Source of the DNA: Odobenus rosmarus divergens
Taxonomy: Eukaryota; Chordata; Mammalia; Carnivora; Odobenidae
NCBI RefSeq assembly: GCF_000321225.1
Contig: NW_004451010.1
Coordinates: 143,027-207,026 of the forward strand
Direction: 5' to 3'
Length of the DNA: 64,000 bases
Below the pieces are notes generated by a model, which searched no databases, was not told the DNA's origin, and was given only the letters and a program-made list of their open reading frames with translations. A program made the position numbers and the translations under genes. Positions 1-11,059 of the stretch are shown here, one piece after another. Numbering within the stretch: the first letter of the stretch is position 1; each line of letters opens with the position of its first letter.

Positions 1-607
1 TTGTGGGAAGGTGAATGAGAATGAGGGAGAAAGAACCAATAATTCAATTCCTTTGTTAAGATCAGAAAGAAGTCTTGGTTTCAGTGTCCTTCGGTCGCTC
101 TCAGGGTTACTCAGAACACCATAAGGACTATTTAAAGAACAGACAGAACACTTGTACTCAGGAAGAAGTGAATAATTACATGAAGAACTGCTGTTTTAGC
201 AGGAAGGGAGAGTGGACAAATGGCAAGCTCCCACATGGACACTTTCCCCCTAACTTCTCACTTAAATGAAAAGCCACTGCCTTTGAATTATAGATGTCAC
301 TTTTCTTTTGAAATACACCCTTGCTCCATGATTTATGACTACTATGCATGAGACCAAGTTTGTTCCACAGAAAAATACAACATACTTATCATAAGTGATA
401 TAATGCATTGGTCATGGCAGTTCTGTTTTGTGAGGTAGGTTATATATTTCATTTTGCAAAGAAGCAAAATTCAGCCTTTGGCAAATGGCACCTGTTTCAT
501 CACAGAAAATATTAAAATAAATTTCTTAGGCATAGGGATTTTCTCTTTCAAGGCCTGCTTAATTTTCACCCTGTCCAGACCAACTTCCTGACCCCTACTC
601 CGCACCA
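1..607. other. Single-copy-looking non-coding DNA
   Basis: No repeat family, exon-like frame or RNA gene is recognisable here. Frames on both strands are under 65 codons and their translations resemble nothing I know. Confidence 0.5.
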
Positions 608-637
608 AAACGAACAAACAAACAAACAAACAAAAAA
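608..637. repeat. (AAAC)n simple repeat
   Basis: About six AAAC/GAAC units followed by a short A run, lying in otherwise unassigned sequence. Confidence 0.85.
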
Positions 638-1119
638 AGCCAAAATCCTCAAACATGTTTTGGGATTCTATTTTTGCCAGTGATTATTCTGGGTTCTCCC
701 ATATAAATCACCTCTAGTCAGAACTAATTGCTCTCCTTCATTCTCCTCTTCAGTTCTCCCCCTCTTGTTTGGTATGGGAATAACCTGGGGAAAAGGAGAT
801 TGAAAAAAGACTCTGCCTCCATCCAGGTGAAATATGATTGAGCTAAGATTATGGGAATGAGGAGAAGGGACACATTAACGAGGTGGAATTAGTGAGGCTT
901 CAAGTTTGAGTAGATATGGAGGGAAAAGTGAGGCTGGAATCAAGGGTGAGCTCCAGCTTTCAGCCTGGATGATTCAAAATTGAGAAGATAGAACAGACTG
1001 AGGGGTCTATGAAACTGTTGACTTCAGATAAAAATAAAAGAAGCTGATCATTCACTAAAATTATAAAACCCACTACTTCAGAGAAAGGATTTAAAAACAT
1101 TGATGTTTGATTAATAATG
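638..1119. other. Unassigned non-coding DNA
   Basis: Purine-rich around 840-1010, with wording reminiscent of decayed L2 sequence, but too weak to call. No coding signal is seen. Confidence 0.4.
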
Positions 1120-1130
1120 CCCTTTAATGC

Positions 1131-1300
1131 CTTTTTTAAAAAGATTTATTTACCTTAGAGAAAGCGCAGGTGTGAGATAGGGGGAGGGGCAGAGGGCGAG
1201 GGAGAGGGTGAGAAGCAGACTCCCTACTGAGCATGGAGCCCCACACATGCTCACACAACCTGAGCCAAAATCAAGAGTCAGACACTCAACTTACTGAGCC
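1131..1300 (-). mobile_element. SINEC-type tRNA-derived SINE, minus strand, older copy
   Basis: Read on the minus strand this is a tRNA-like head, a CT-rich body and an A-rich tail. On the plus strand it runs AAAGATTTATT, then a GAGA-rich block, then the GAGCAGGGAGCC-like block, and ends in TGAGCCCCC. The copy is visibly diverged. It is flanked by CCCTTTAATGC (1120-1130) and CCCTTTAGTGC (1301-1311), a target-site duplication with one mismatch. Confidence 0.85.
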
Positions 1301-1311
1301 CCCTTTAGTGC

Positions 1312-1512
1312 TTTTTTTTTAAGATTTATTTTATTTATTTATTTGAAAGAGGGAGCAAGCAAGCGAGCACAAGCAGGGGGAGCAGCAGAGGGAGAGGGAG
1401 AAGCAGGCTTCCCACTGAGCAGGGAGCCTGACGTGGGGCTTGATCCCAGGACCTGGAGATCGTGAGCTGAGCTGAAGGCAGACGCTTAACTGATTGAGCC
1501 ACCCAGTGCCCC
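1312..1512 (-). mobile_element. SINEC-type SINE, minus strand, tandem to the preceding copy
   Basis: A better preserved copy than its left neighbour. It has a poly-T/TTTATTTATTTATTTGAAAGA tail complement, the GAGCAGGGAGCCTGACGTGGGGC block and a tRNA-like end (TGAGCCACCCAGTGCCCC). A third version of the same target sequence (CTCTTTGGTGCTTT, about 1513-1526) follows it. The two SINEs therefore used the same site in succession, and this less diverged copy is probably the later one. Confidence 0.9.
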
Positions 1513-1634
1513 TCTTTGGTGCTTTCTAATTAGACCATCAACCATCTGGATTGACTAAAGTTGGAGAATTAGGTTTAGTCAAGTTTGTCCAGAAGGAACA
1601 TGAAATACCCTTAGTGCCTTAGCCTGAATCAACT

Positions 1635-1810
1635 AACAGGTTCATTCACTAGATATTTCTTGAGCACTTACTCTATGGCAAGCCCTGTGCTAGGTGCTGA
1701 GCATGTACAGATGAATAGGACTCACTGCCCGTCCTGGCGAAGCTCTTCAGTCTGGAGAGACAGATGTACAAATGATTAACTGTGATAAAATGTGGTAAGT
1801 CAGTGATAGA
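1635..1810 (-). mobile_element. L2-type LINE 3' end
   Basis: The string ATATTTCTTGAGCACTTACT, followed by a GCAAGCCCTGTGCTAGGTGCTGAG-like stretch and an AGTCTGGAGAGACAGA segment, is the reverse complement of the L2 3' end. It is an old, diverged fragment. Confidence 0.6.
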
Positions 1811-1969
1811 GATACACAGTAGGTAGGGGCAAGGTACCCTATCCAGCCGCCCACCAACCTAGGCCAGATGGTGGTACACCTACCACTGGACCTATTTATG
1901 ATATACAAGTAGTGATCCTTGATTGTTGTAACCTTCATGCTCCTCAGTAGTCACACAAGGAAGAGAAGC

Positions 1970-2190
1970 TGAGAGGACTTAAGTTTGGGCATTAGACAAA
2001 CCTGGGTGCTAAGCCAAGATTCACACTTATTACCCAGGTGATCTTGAGCAAGGTAATTTATCCTTAGAAGCCTCAGTTTCCTCCTTTGTAAAATGGGGAT
2101 GACTACTACTTCATCAGATTGTTGTGGAAATAGAACTGGTTAAGATATCTTAAGTGGATGTCATATAGTAGGTGCTCAAGAAACGTCAGT
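1970..2190 (+). mobile_element. MIR SINE
   Basis: Carries the MIR core in order: AAACCTGGGTGCTAAGCC, GATCTTGAGCAAGG, CCTCAGTTTCCTCCTTTGTA followed by AAATGGGGATGA, and the TAGTAGGTGCTCAAGAAA tail. The order fits a nearly full-length plus-strand MIR. Confidence 0.85.
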
Positions 2191-2199
2191 TCTGAGACT

Positions 2200-3299
2200 A
2201 TATTCCCGTTTCTCATTAATGTTTATGCAGTATCCTCCAGAAGGAATAAAATTCTATGGATGAATATTTAATAATACTCTGAAAACTCCTTCATGTAGGG
2301 TAAGCTAAAGTAAGATGAACTCAGAACACTGAGTGCTAGCAGTGTGTTTGTCTCCAGTAAGTAATTTAACCTTGGGCAAAGCCCCTTAGACTGCTGATCC
2401 ATTACTTATCTCCACGCCTGGACTTTTATTTTTCCAGGCCCCAGAGACTCCCCTGTACCTGATACTTGTCATAATAGAGTGTTTTAGGTAAAATATTTTT
2501 ATTTTACTTGATTATATTATTGAATAATTTTTATTTTTATCTAAGTTGAACATGTAAATTTAAAAGACTAATAATTTTGAGTCTTACGGGGGAAAAGTTA
2601 GCCCCTCTCCATCCTCCACCCCCAATTTCAGTCAACCACTTTCAACACTTCTGTTTCTTTGGGAATTTACCTCCGCATATCTAAACAACAGCCTTACACT
2701 ACAATTCTTGATTTTTTTTGAAGTTTGAATTATTATCTACTGACTTTTGGTTATTATCTATTGACTTTTAGTTATTAACTATTGATATAGGAAAGAAGGA
2801 TTTAATACTCCTGCCATAGACAAATGCACAAACATACCTTTTCTTTCATCTTTCCTAAATAGTAGATTTTCCTATATAGTAGATCATAAATTTTGGTTAG
2901 ATATTCAAATTTTACATTGTTATTCACAGTTAAGTCAGATAATAAATGTGAATACAAACAATAGCATTTCTTTCCTTCCTTATGCAATTTTTTTGTTTGT
3001 TTCCCTGAAGGTAATAATTTCATTGCTTTCCTATTTGCTTAGTTTTCTTCCTAGTACCACTAATTTATCCCAAAATCTATACAAAACTATGGATATCCTT
3101 TTACAACATTCGGACATGTCTGATAATCTCTCAGTTTATGGAAGACCTTCCTTCTAGAGTCCTTCATCCTCTTGTTCTAAACTGGGCTAGGTACTCTAGA
3201 CCTACTATGTAACTGAATTCCTGGAATCTTATCTTCTGTCACCATCCTAGGATACTTTTCCTTCACTCTAGTAATGGATTCTCTGTTTTCTGGATTCCA
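2200..3299. other. AT-rich non-coding DNA, possibly old L1-derived in part
   Basis: There are long AT-rich stretches (2500-2580, 2700-2790) and no clear gene. The part from about 2800 onward may belong to the old L1 that is clearer from 3300, but the match is too weak to separate from AT-rich background. Confidence 0.35.
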
Positions 3300-3720
3300 T
3301 ATCTCCTTTCTACTTGTTTTACTCCCTCATTTTGGAGAAACACATTCTCCAGTAGTGTTTTCTGAAAAGGAAGAATGGCTTTTGTTTTTGACACGTTGCA
3401 TATCTGAAAATGTATTTGTTCTGCTCTAACAATTGATGGATAGTTTGACTTGGGAAAGAATTACAGGTTAGAAATATTTCCCCCCAGATTTTAAGACATT
3501 ACTCTTATCTTCCTGCTTCCAGTGTTGCTGTTATAGTCAGGTGTTACTCACCAATTCCTAGATGAACTGTTTTTTGTTTTGTTTGTAATCACTGTAAACT
3601 TTAAACATGTTCTTTTTAACTCTAGTGTCTTCAAATTTCACAGTTATATGTTTTGATGTAGGTCTAGTTTATTGTGCTTGATTGTCAGTGGACCCTTTCA
3701 AACTGGAAATTTATTTCTCT
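3300..3720 (-). mobile_element. Ancient L1-type LINE fragment
   Basis: The order of segments around 3440-3700 resembles old L1/HAL1 sequence in reverse complement: a TAGTTTGACTTGGGAAAGAA piece, a TCTTATCTTCCTGCTTCCAG-like piece, then GTTATATGTTTTGATGTAGG. It is heavily decayed with no usable frame. Confidence 0.45.
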
Positions 3721-4744
3721 ATTCCTAAATGGTTAAAATAATTTTATTTAAATAATATTTTCTAATATGCTTTATAGTCACAAGTTCAAAAGTCACTTTC
3801 AGATTTGTTTTATTTCTTATTAGAATTACTGTTTGACATCATTAAGTAGATAAAAAGGCTGGAGTTAGGAGAATTAACAATAAATATTGAGATACTGAAT
3901 TTTTGTGATTTTTTTTAACCTGTTATAAAACAATGTCTTTACTAGGTATAACGGATAAAGAAACTAAAATTCCCTGGCTTAGGCTGTGTAATGAATAAGG
4001 TCTATCCTGTTTTCTAACATAGATACATGGACAGGAAATCCCTTTTCAACTAAACAAAATGGAGGACATACATGAATAGCTTAAATGTTTCCCAAGTGAG
4101 AACAGTATGTCCAGCAACAGAGTGTCATGGGATTTATTTCTCAGTTCCTTGGAACAATATTCCATTTTAGCAATGAATGGGTATCATTCACTCTAAGATA
4201 GAAGAATGATTAGATTTGCATTTGGAATTGTGGTAAATGTAATTTGGCTGGGGTGTACATTAACATAACCCTTGGAAAAAATGTTGATATTTACTTTACA
4301 AATTATTAATGTCAGTTTTCATCATTGTTTCTGTCTGAAACTGTAAAAGAAAAAAGTCTTTTTAACAGTGAAAAAAGGAGTTAAAGATGACTATATCCAG
4401 CATATATTCATAAACACAACCTCATTTATGCACACACCCTTATTTTCATTTTACCTATTTTTAATTAAAATCTTCCTCAAAGATATTATTTATTTGGCTA
4501 ACTTAAACCAGGACCACACTTTTAACATGTTCTGTTGAATATTTATTTCTTCATTTAATGCTTAGCCAACAAGTATTATATAAACTGTTCTTGGTGAGTC
4601 AGGATCATTGTTCCCCATTATTGATTATATTAGAATTTAAAACAGTTTTGCCCTCAGGCATTGTGATGCTGTGTGGTGCAATCATCCTTAAATTTAACAC
4701 TTTGAGAAAATTATGCTTTTTGCTTCTGTGACTCAGTAAGAAAA
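3721..4744. other. Single-copy-looking AT-rich DNA
   Basis: No repeat family or coding frame is recognised. The sequence is AT-rich throughout. Confidence 0.45.
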
Positions 4745-5500
4745 AGCAAAACCATCCAATAGGAAAAAAAATGACCAGGCATTAAACAGAAAAGGAATAA
4801 CAAATGGCTCATAAACATATGAAAAGATTCTCAATTTCTTGGTGAACAGAAAACTGCAAATTAAAACCACAGTGAATTACCACTATACACCACCACTATA
4901 AGAAATCTGACAGAACCAAATGTTGGTGAGGATATGGAGCTATAGAATAGAACTCTCTTATACTGCTAGTAGAGGTATAAATTTGTGTAACCCTATAGAA
5001 AACAATTTTGTATTACCCAATAAAGCTGAATATGTAAATCTTTGCAAGCCAGGAATTCCACTCGTAGGTAGGAACCCTAGAGAAAATGTATATGGAATGT
5101 TCCTGACAGTATAGTAACCTAAATATGTATGTTGTAGAAAATAGAGGTGAATTGTGGTGTACTACACACTGTAACACTACCCAGCAATGAAAGTTAGTAT
5201 AACTATATGCATTAATATGAACAAATGTTATAAACAATGTTGAGGGGGGGGGAAAGGAAGTTTCAGAGGGACACATACAAGTATTATTCAATTTATAAAG
5301 TTACAAAGCTGGCTAGACTAAGCGTATGTTTTATGGGGATATATAAAATTTGATGGAACTCTAAAGAAAAGCAAAGAAATGATTAAAAAATTACTCAAAG
5401 ATTATTACCATGAGAGGAGGGCAGGTAGGGGTGTGATTACAGAAGGCCACATAGAGGGATTCAGAGGCATGGTAATCTTCTGTTTCTTCAATATCATGCC
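4745..5500 (+). mobile_element. Ancient L1 ORF2 3' part and 3' UTR
   Basis: The order of motifs is that of the L1 ORF2 C-terminal region in sense: GGCTCATAAACATATGAAAA, AAACTGCAAATTAAAACCAC, CCACTATACACC, GTTGGTGAGGATATGGAG, AGGAATTCCACTC, then CAGCAATGAAAGTTAGTATA. Many stops and indels leave no functional frame. A run of ten G lies inside at 5243-5252. Confidence 0.75.
5243..5252. repeat. Homopolymer G10
   Basis: Ten consecutive G residues inside the old L1. This is a likely polymorphic or error-prone site. Confidence 0.9.
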
Positions 5501-5971
5501 ATTTGACCAGCATTTATTACATTACTGCTATGTACCAGGCACTGCTAAAAGTACATGGGGTACAAGAGCCCCTTGTGGAGAATATAGTCCACAAGGAGGG
5601 ACAAAAAATGTTAAAATTAAATTATTAAATTATTGTGTTAAAAGGATGTTAAGTTCTATGGAAAAAATAAGAAGGTGTGGGGGTTAAGACAGGTCACAGG
5701 GGTATATAGTTGGCAAAATTAAGTTGAACGATAAGGGTAGGCTTCATTGAGAAGGTGACATTTCAGCCAAGATTTAAAAGTGATAAAAGAGTAAGCCACC
5801 TGAATATCTGAGGAAGTTGCATACTAAACAAAGGGAATAACCAGTACAGTGGTCTTAATACAATATGCCTGGTGTCTCTGGGGAGAAGTGGCAAGTACAC
5901 TGCAGCTGAAACGGAATAAACAATATGGTCAGAGAGGTAGAGCTGTCAGTAGGGTTTTATAGAGCATTATG

Positions 5972-5979
5972 TGCTAGGT
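5972..5979. repeat. 8-bp target-site duplication, left copy (MER20)
   Basis: TGCTAGGT, repeated exactly at 6196-6203. Eight bases is the duplication length made by hAT transposases. Confidence 0.85.
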
Positions 5980-6195
5980 CAAGAATTGGCAAACTTTCTT
6001 TAAAGGGCCAGATAGTAAATATTTCAGGCATTATGGGCCATAGGATCTCCATTGCAAATACTCAACTCTGCTTTTGTAACATGAAAGCTGTCGTAGATAA
6101 TATGTAGTCAGTGGACATGGCTGTATTCCAATGAAACTTTACAGAACTAGATGGTGAGTAGACTTAACCTCCAGGCTCTGGTTTGCCAACCTCTG
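5980..6195 (+). mobile_element. MER20 (hAT-Charlie non-autonomous DNA transposon)
   Basis: Essentially full length (216 bp). The left end is CAAGAATTGGCAAACTTTCT, the core is AAAGGGCCAGATAGTAAATA, then ACTCAACTCTGC and CCAATGAAACTTTA, and the right end is TGGTTTGCCAACCTCTG. The ends form imperfect terminal inverted repeats (TTGGCAAAC/GTTTGCCAA). A perfect 8-bp duplication flanks it. It encodes no protein. Confidence 0.92.
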
Positions 6196-6203
6196 TGCTA
6201 GGT
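6196..6203. repeat. 8-bp target-site duplication, right copy (MER20)
   Basis: TGCTAGGT, matching 5972-5979. L2 sequence resumes directly after it. Confidence 0.85.
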
Positions 6204-6614
6204 GACATGGGGAGCCATTGCAGGTTTTTGAGCAGAAGAGCTAGCCTCAGGTGCTGAGTTAGTCATATGAAAGGATCATTCTGGCCACTGTGTTTGAAAA
6301 TAGATTGTAAAGAGTGTCAAGGGTGGAAGCAGGGAAATCTTTTGCAGTAATCAGGCAAGAGACGTTAGTGGCTTGCATCTTGATGGCACAGTTGAGGTGG
6401 AGAGAAGGGGTCCATTTTTCTGCTTTTGGAAGTAGAAGTAACTGGATTTGCTGATTGATTGGATATGGGTATGAGAAAAAAGAATCAAGGATGACTGTAA
6501 AATTTTTGGCCTAAGTATCATTTAAGGAGAGGAATACCTTTGATGGAAAGGTATTGGATAGAGTTCCATCAATGTGTAACCCTTTGTGTTTACACATTAT
6601 TTTTAAAATTGTAT

Positions 6615-6791
6615 GGGGCACCTGGGTGGCTCAGTTGTTTAAGCATCTGCCTTCGGCTCAGGTCATGATCCCAGGGTTCTGGGATCGAGCCCCGTGTAGG
6701 GGCTCCCTGCTCAGTGGGGAGTCTGCTTCTCCCTCTGCCCCTTCCCCCTCCTCATGCTCTCTCTCTCAAATAAAAAATTAAATCTTTTTAG
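6615..6791 (+). mobile_element. SINEC-type SINE, full length
   Basis: Starts GGGGCACCTGGGTGGCTCAG, keeps a B-box-like GGGATCGAGCCCC, and ends in a CTCTCTCTCAAATAAAAA tail. It is flanked by a perfect 10-bp duplication AAAATTGTAT (6605-6614 and 6792-6801). Confidence 0.95.
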
Positions 6792-6841
6792 AAAATTGTA
6801 TATTGTGTTTTATCTACCTTTTATGTCTGGTATGCTTAACA

Positions 6842-6872
6842 GTCTCTCTCTCTCTCTTTTTTTTTTTTTTAA
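6842..6872. repeat. (CT)n/T-run simple repeat
   Basis: A short TC dinucleotide run grading into a T run of about 14. Confidence 0.85.
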
Positions 6873-8470
6873 GAGAACATGTTTCATCCAAGGTCTGGTG
6901 TTTTATTCAGGAGCCTGACTAACCAAATTTTACTTTCTTATCCTATTTCATAAGCAGAAAATTCTATATTCCTCCCCTTCAGTTGCATTTTCCCCCTAAG
7001 CATATGAGCTGCCAGAAATTGCACAAAATGACTAGACTGACTTGGGAGAGGAAGAAACAAAATGTCTAGAATAAATGGAAGCCTAAAATTTAAGAAGAGA
7101 GTCTCACCTAAACATTGTGATTTTTTTCACCCACCATTCTCCTGAAACCAGTTGAATGTAAGGGGACATCAACAGCACTACAGAAAAGGAGGGAAGGGAA
7201 GGAAAATGGAAGGAAGGGTAGGCATGGGGAGAGAAGGAAAGAAGGAAAATCCAATGGACTCCTGGCCCTGTGGAGGTGGCACCTAAGCACTATCTGTAGT
7301 TGATGAGAAGAAATTTTCTGTTAGATAAATTTCATTTCTCCCAATGTTACTAGAGAGAAGCTCAGGAAAGGGAACAAAAACAAGATCCATTTCTGGGACC
7401 CCATGCTGACGTTCCTGTAGGGTATTCAGTAGTGCTTTGATGACAGTGGTGAATCCATTTACAGTGAAATGTCATAGGGAGAGGCAAAAAATGGGGGTTC
7501 TCAGTATCATTCAAAAGAAGCAGAAGAGAACAATGTGCTTTATAGAAGTTCAAAAGATTTGTATAGACCTTGGAATTTTGAGGAAAGGAAACTATGGTTA
7601 GAAATGAAAATGATTCTTGCTCCCACAGGAATTTATAATTTAGAGGGAGAAGACTAATGCATACAAAAACAAAGATGTGAAGGAGGTGGGTGGGAATACA
7701 GAACTACCGAGGCAGTTCCTGCTAATTGGAGCATTGGTGCTCTGGTGTGGGCTGTTTCTAAATTCCAGCACCTCCTAAGGCAGAGGGCAGAGAGAATGTT
7801 TATGAACTATTTCTGGTCTAGAGCAGGCCTTCCAGCCCCCTCCCACATTTCATCTGATCCGTCAACACCATCCAATCTTAACACCTATAACATTCTGAGA
7901 GTGAAGCTCACCCTCAGCTAAGATTCCAGACCAGACCTAGGTCTGAGAGGAAATGAACTGTACCTTTCCATGACACATCTGAGACAAGGAGAGATACCAG
8001 AGCAAAAAATTCAAACTAAGCCAGAAAGCATGCTGGGGAACACAGACAAGAAAGCCTTCAAAGAAAAATCAGTAAGAGTTCCAATCCAGGGTACAGGGTG
8101 GGTATAGGGAGAGCCGAGAGTTCAGCACTGGATTGATGAGAATGAGCCAGGATCAGAAGGGAGGTGAGGGTGGGAGCTGAGAGACTGTTGAACATCTGCT
8201 AGCATTTGCAGCTGATTTTATGGTTTTGTGTGGGTGTGTTAGCCTGTTAGCCTGGCTTAAAAGTATCAAGGGTGGGGCAGCCACTTGGCACAGACTGGAA
8301 CCACATGGACCTCCACTGGTGGAGTTGAGAGGCAAGGCTGGAAAAGGACTTGTAGGACTGCTCACTCCTTGGGACTGTGCACCAGAAGCAGGTGAAGACA
8401 TTTTAAAACAGGAAATGTGAGAAAAAAAAGAAAAAAGTAGTATTTGGCATAACTACTCAAATATGGGCCC
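6873..8470. other. Single-copy-looking DNA, no gene recognised
   Basis: Contains a G/A-rich stretch at 7180-7250 and a possible L2 remnant near 7620-7690 (TTTATAATTTAGAGGGAGAA). Frames reach only about 80 codons with no recognisable domain. Confidence 0.4.
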
Positions 8471-8479
8471 TGATGTGTT

Positions 8480-8682
8480 CCACCTTCCCCACTTACTAGC
8501 TGTGTGCCTTTATACAAATAATGTAAAATTTCTGAGCCTAAATTTCCTCATCCTTAAGATTGAGATTTATACTACCCAACTCACAGTTATTGACATGAAT
8601 ACATATAATATTACATATAAATATATATATAAATTGACTTACATAGTGCTTGGTATATAATTGGTATTCAAGTATTGGTAGT
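8480..8682 (+). mobile_element. MIR SINE
   Basis: MIR order is kept: CCACTTACTAGCTGTGTGCC, then TTTCCTCATCCTTAAGATTG and ATAGTGCTTGGTATATAATT. An AT dinucleotide expansion sits in the middle (about 8603-8630). Confidence 0.75.
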
Positions 8683-8685
8683 CCT

Positions 8686-8695
8686 CCCCCCCCCC
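8686..8695. repeat. Homopolymer C10
   Basis: Ten C residues followed directly by an A run, just past the MIR. Confidence 0.85.
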
Positions 8696-8794
8696 AAAAA
8701 ATTATTGGTCGTTCCCTTCTTCCTTTCTATTGTCATGTCCCTTGACAAATGATTAAATTAGTTGGTAACTGATTATTTCATCGAGAGGTATTTG

Positions 8795-9008
8795 TATAAA
8801 AATGTAATATGAACTATGGACTTCAGTTAATGATAATATGCTAATATGCGTTCATCATTTATAACAAATGCACCACTAATGTAGCATGTTAATAATTGGA
8901 AATATTGTGTGTGGGTGGAAGATGTATATAGGAATTCTTTGTACTTTCCACTCAGTTTTTCTGTAAACCTAAAACTGATGTAAAAAAATAAGGCTTAATT
9001 TTTTTTAA
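8795..9008 (+). mobile_element. L1 3' UTR end (older L1M type)
   Basis: The segments ACTATGGACTTCAGTTAATG, GTTCATCATTTATAACAAAT, GCACCACTAATGTAGCATGT and the end CCTAAAACTGATGTAAAAAA are the usual 3' end of an old placental L1, finishing in an A-rich tail. Confidence 0.7.
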
Positions 9009-9009
9009 T

Positions 9010-9115
9010 GTATGAGGCAGGACAGGCGAAGATACAGAAGTGAAAGATATGGTCTGTGCTCTCTAGAATTTTACAGTTTAGTTGAAAACACATATACATA
9101 AAGGGAAAGCTAGTT
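9010..9115 (-). mobile_element. Probable L2 fragment
   Basis: GATATGGTCTGTGCTCTCTA followed by GAATTTTACAGTTTAG matches the reverse complement of the L2 3' region. Short and diverged. Confidence 0.4.
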
Positions 9116-9679
9116 TGTGGAGGCAAGGCATACCTGTTTAAGGAGTTGAACAAGGGTTTCTCAACAGCAGCTCTGTTGACATTTTGGACCAGATAATTCA
9201 GAGCCTTAAGGAGATTAGTCATCATGTCTTCCAGATCTTGCCATGTGTCCCCTAAAAAATTGCTCCTGGATGTGAATCACTTAGTTCTACAAGAACTCCT
9301 CTTCTTTCATCCCCACCTCTCACTGGTCTATCAGCAAGTCCTGTATGATCCCATCCTTGCTTACCTTGGTTCTTATTTTGTACCATGAGATATGCCACTA
9401 CAGAGTCACCACCATCTCTTTGTCTAGACCACAGCACTCGAGTGCTAGATCACCCTACCTGATCTCTCTGCTTCTACATTATCTCCTTCATTTTATTCTC
9501 CTCGCAGGATCCAGTGGTTATTTAAAAACATCAGCCCAAAGCATATCACCCCCTGTTTAAAACTCTCTTGTGCAGAGATTCTTGACAGGCTGTGCAATGG
9601 CTTCTTAATGGAAGCCTAGGAACGTTACTGATGCCTGTACCCCATTCCTCAAAATTCCGGGCATCAGGATGCTTTTCTG

Positions 9680-10810
9680 AATTTTAATCTTGATATTTTA
9701 CACTGACCTTTCTTTCAATTCATTAATTCTCTGTTCACCTGTGTCTAATCTACTGTTAAATCTATGTATTGAAATTTTAATTGCAGTTACAGTATCTCAG
9801 TTCTAGAATTTCCATTTGATTCTTCTTTTTTATGTCTTGAACATACTAATTATAGATATTAGAGATATTAGGTACTTTAAAATAACTGAAGTACCTATAG
9901 GTTTATTTTCTTTTGACTTTTAATAATTTGGTTACTTTTTTAAAAAAATGAGGTGCCAAACATTCTGCATTAAAAATTATAGTTGGGTGCCTGGGTGGCT
10001 CAGTCATTGGGCGTCTGCCTTCGGCTCGGGTCGTGATCCCAGGGTCCTGGGATTGAGCCCCACTTCGGGCTCCCTGCTCAGTGGGAAGCCTGCTTCTCCC
10101 TCTCCCACTCCCCCTGCTTGTGTTCCCTCTCTCACTGTGTCTCTCTGTCAAAGAAATAAATAAAATCTTTAAAAAAAATTATAGTTTCTGAATGGTATTA
10201 TCTTTCTCCAAAGAGGTCTAATACATCTTTGGGCCAATATATACGGAGCCAGAAGATCACAGCAATCCTGTCGAGGACTGGTTTTAGGCTTTATTAGGGC
10301 TGGTCTATTTTCATTTTGCCTTCATTCCTGAGTGTATCCCCTACTCCTAGACGGTAGCCCTTCTATGGCTTATGAAACTGCAAGGTATTTACCTAGGACT
10401 CAGCACCCTGAGGGGGAATTCCAACCTCCATCTCCCTAGCACTGTGTGACCACTGAAGACTCTGCTCAGCAGTTTAGCTTTCATCTGCTGCTTTTTGCTG
10501 AGTTTCTTGGAACCTTGCCCTGTACATGCATAGCTTAGCAGTTATCCAATACTTTGAGGGGGAATTGCACAAGACTTTAAAGTTTGCTTTTTTTTTTTAC
10601 AGTTCTTACCTCTCTGGGATTTTGCCTTTCAAGGAAAAAAGCCAGTGTGAATATGAAGCGGTATTTCCCTTCTCTAGGAATTAGTCCCTCAAGTCCTACC
10701 AGAGTTGGTTTCTCTCCAGTGATTTCACACAGCTGTGTACTTTGTTTAGCTTTTAAAGTTATTTTCAGTATACGGATTTCTTTAATTCAAGCTGTTCTAT
10801 CATGTCTGGT
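9680..10810 (-). mobile_element. Ancient L1-type LINE relic with nested SINE
   Basis: Segments such as TTCACCTGTGTCTAATCTAC, ATCTCAGTTCTAGAATTTCC, CTTTCATCTGCTGCTTTTTG and CCCTCAAGTCCTACCAGAGT occur in the order I remember for an old L1 3' region in reverse complement. The SINE at 9985-10173 interrupts it. No frame survives. Confidence 0.5.
9985..10173 (+). mobile_element. SINEC-type SINE, full length
   Basis: Starts GGGTGCCTGGGTGGCTCAGT and ends in GAAATAAATAAAATCTTT. It is flanked by a perfect 13-bp duplication AAAAATTATAGTT (9972-9984 and 10174-10186). Confidence 0.95.
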
Positions 10811-10886
10811 ACCAGAAGTCCTGGCATTGGGATGTTTTAAAGCTTTCCAGGAGATTCTAAAGTATAGCCAAGATTGAAAACCACTG
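10811..10886 (+). mobile_element. MER5A-like hAT element, right half
   Basis: AGTCCTGGCATTGGGATG, then CTTTCCAGGAGATTCTAAAG and TTGAAAACCACTG at the end match the right half of MER5A and its terminal inverted repeat. The left half is missing. Confidence 0.7.
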
Positions 10887-10929
10887 ATGGTTTAACATTG
10901 TATTTAGCTTTAACAATTTGCAACAGTTT

Positions 10930-11030
10930 GCCTTGGCCTATAAATTCCACAAGCACCAGAGACTTCTCTGCCTTATTTACTGTTATATCTGTATCATCTA
11001 GAACAGTATCTGGTATATAGTCAGCTGGAT
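10930..11030 (+). mobile_element. L2 3' end fragment
   Basis: TAAATTCCACAAGCACCAGA, then TATATCTGTATCATCTAGAA and CAGTATCTGGTATATAGTCA follow the sense L2 3' end, diverged. Confidence 0.55.
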
Positions 11031-11059
11031 TGGCTAATAAACAGTATAAACATTAATAT

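Larger units (their letters stand above)
5505..6550 (-). mobile_element. L2 LINE relic, interrupted by MER20
   Basis: It starts with the reverse complement of the L2 3' end (TGCTATGTACCAGGCACTGC). It then follows L2 order through GAAGGTGACATTTCAGCC, GGGGAGCCATTGCAGGTTTT, GATCATTCTGGCCACTGTG and GTGGAAGCAGGGAAATC. The MER20 at 5980-6195 splits it cleanly, so the L2 was present before that transposition. Confidence 0.75.

Noticed and set aside
6615..6690. tRNA-like A and B boxes in SINE heads as possible functional tRNA genes
   Set aside because: These are SINE promoters. Cloverleaf pairing and a proper acceptor stem are not kept.
6554..6781. Short frames with a shared WVAQL(V/F)K(H/R)LPS-like string, also at 29156, 37655, 35353 and 42519
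   Set aside because: The recurring peptide is the translation of the SINE head and body in one frame, not a protein family.
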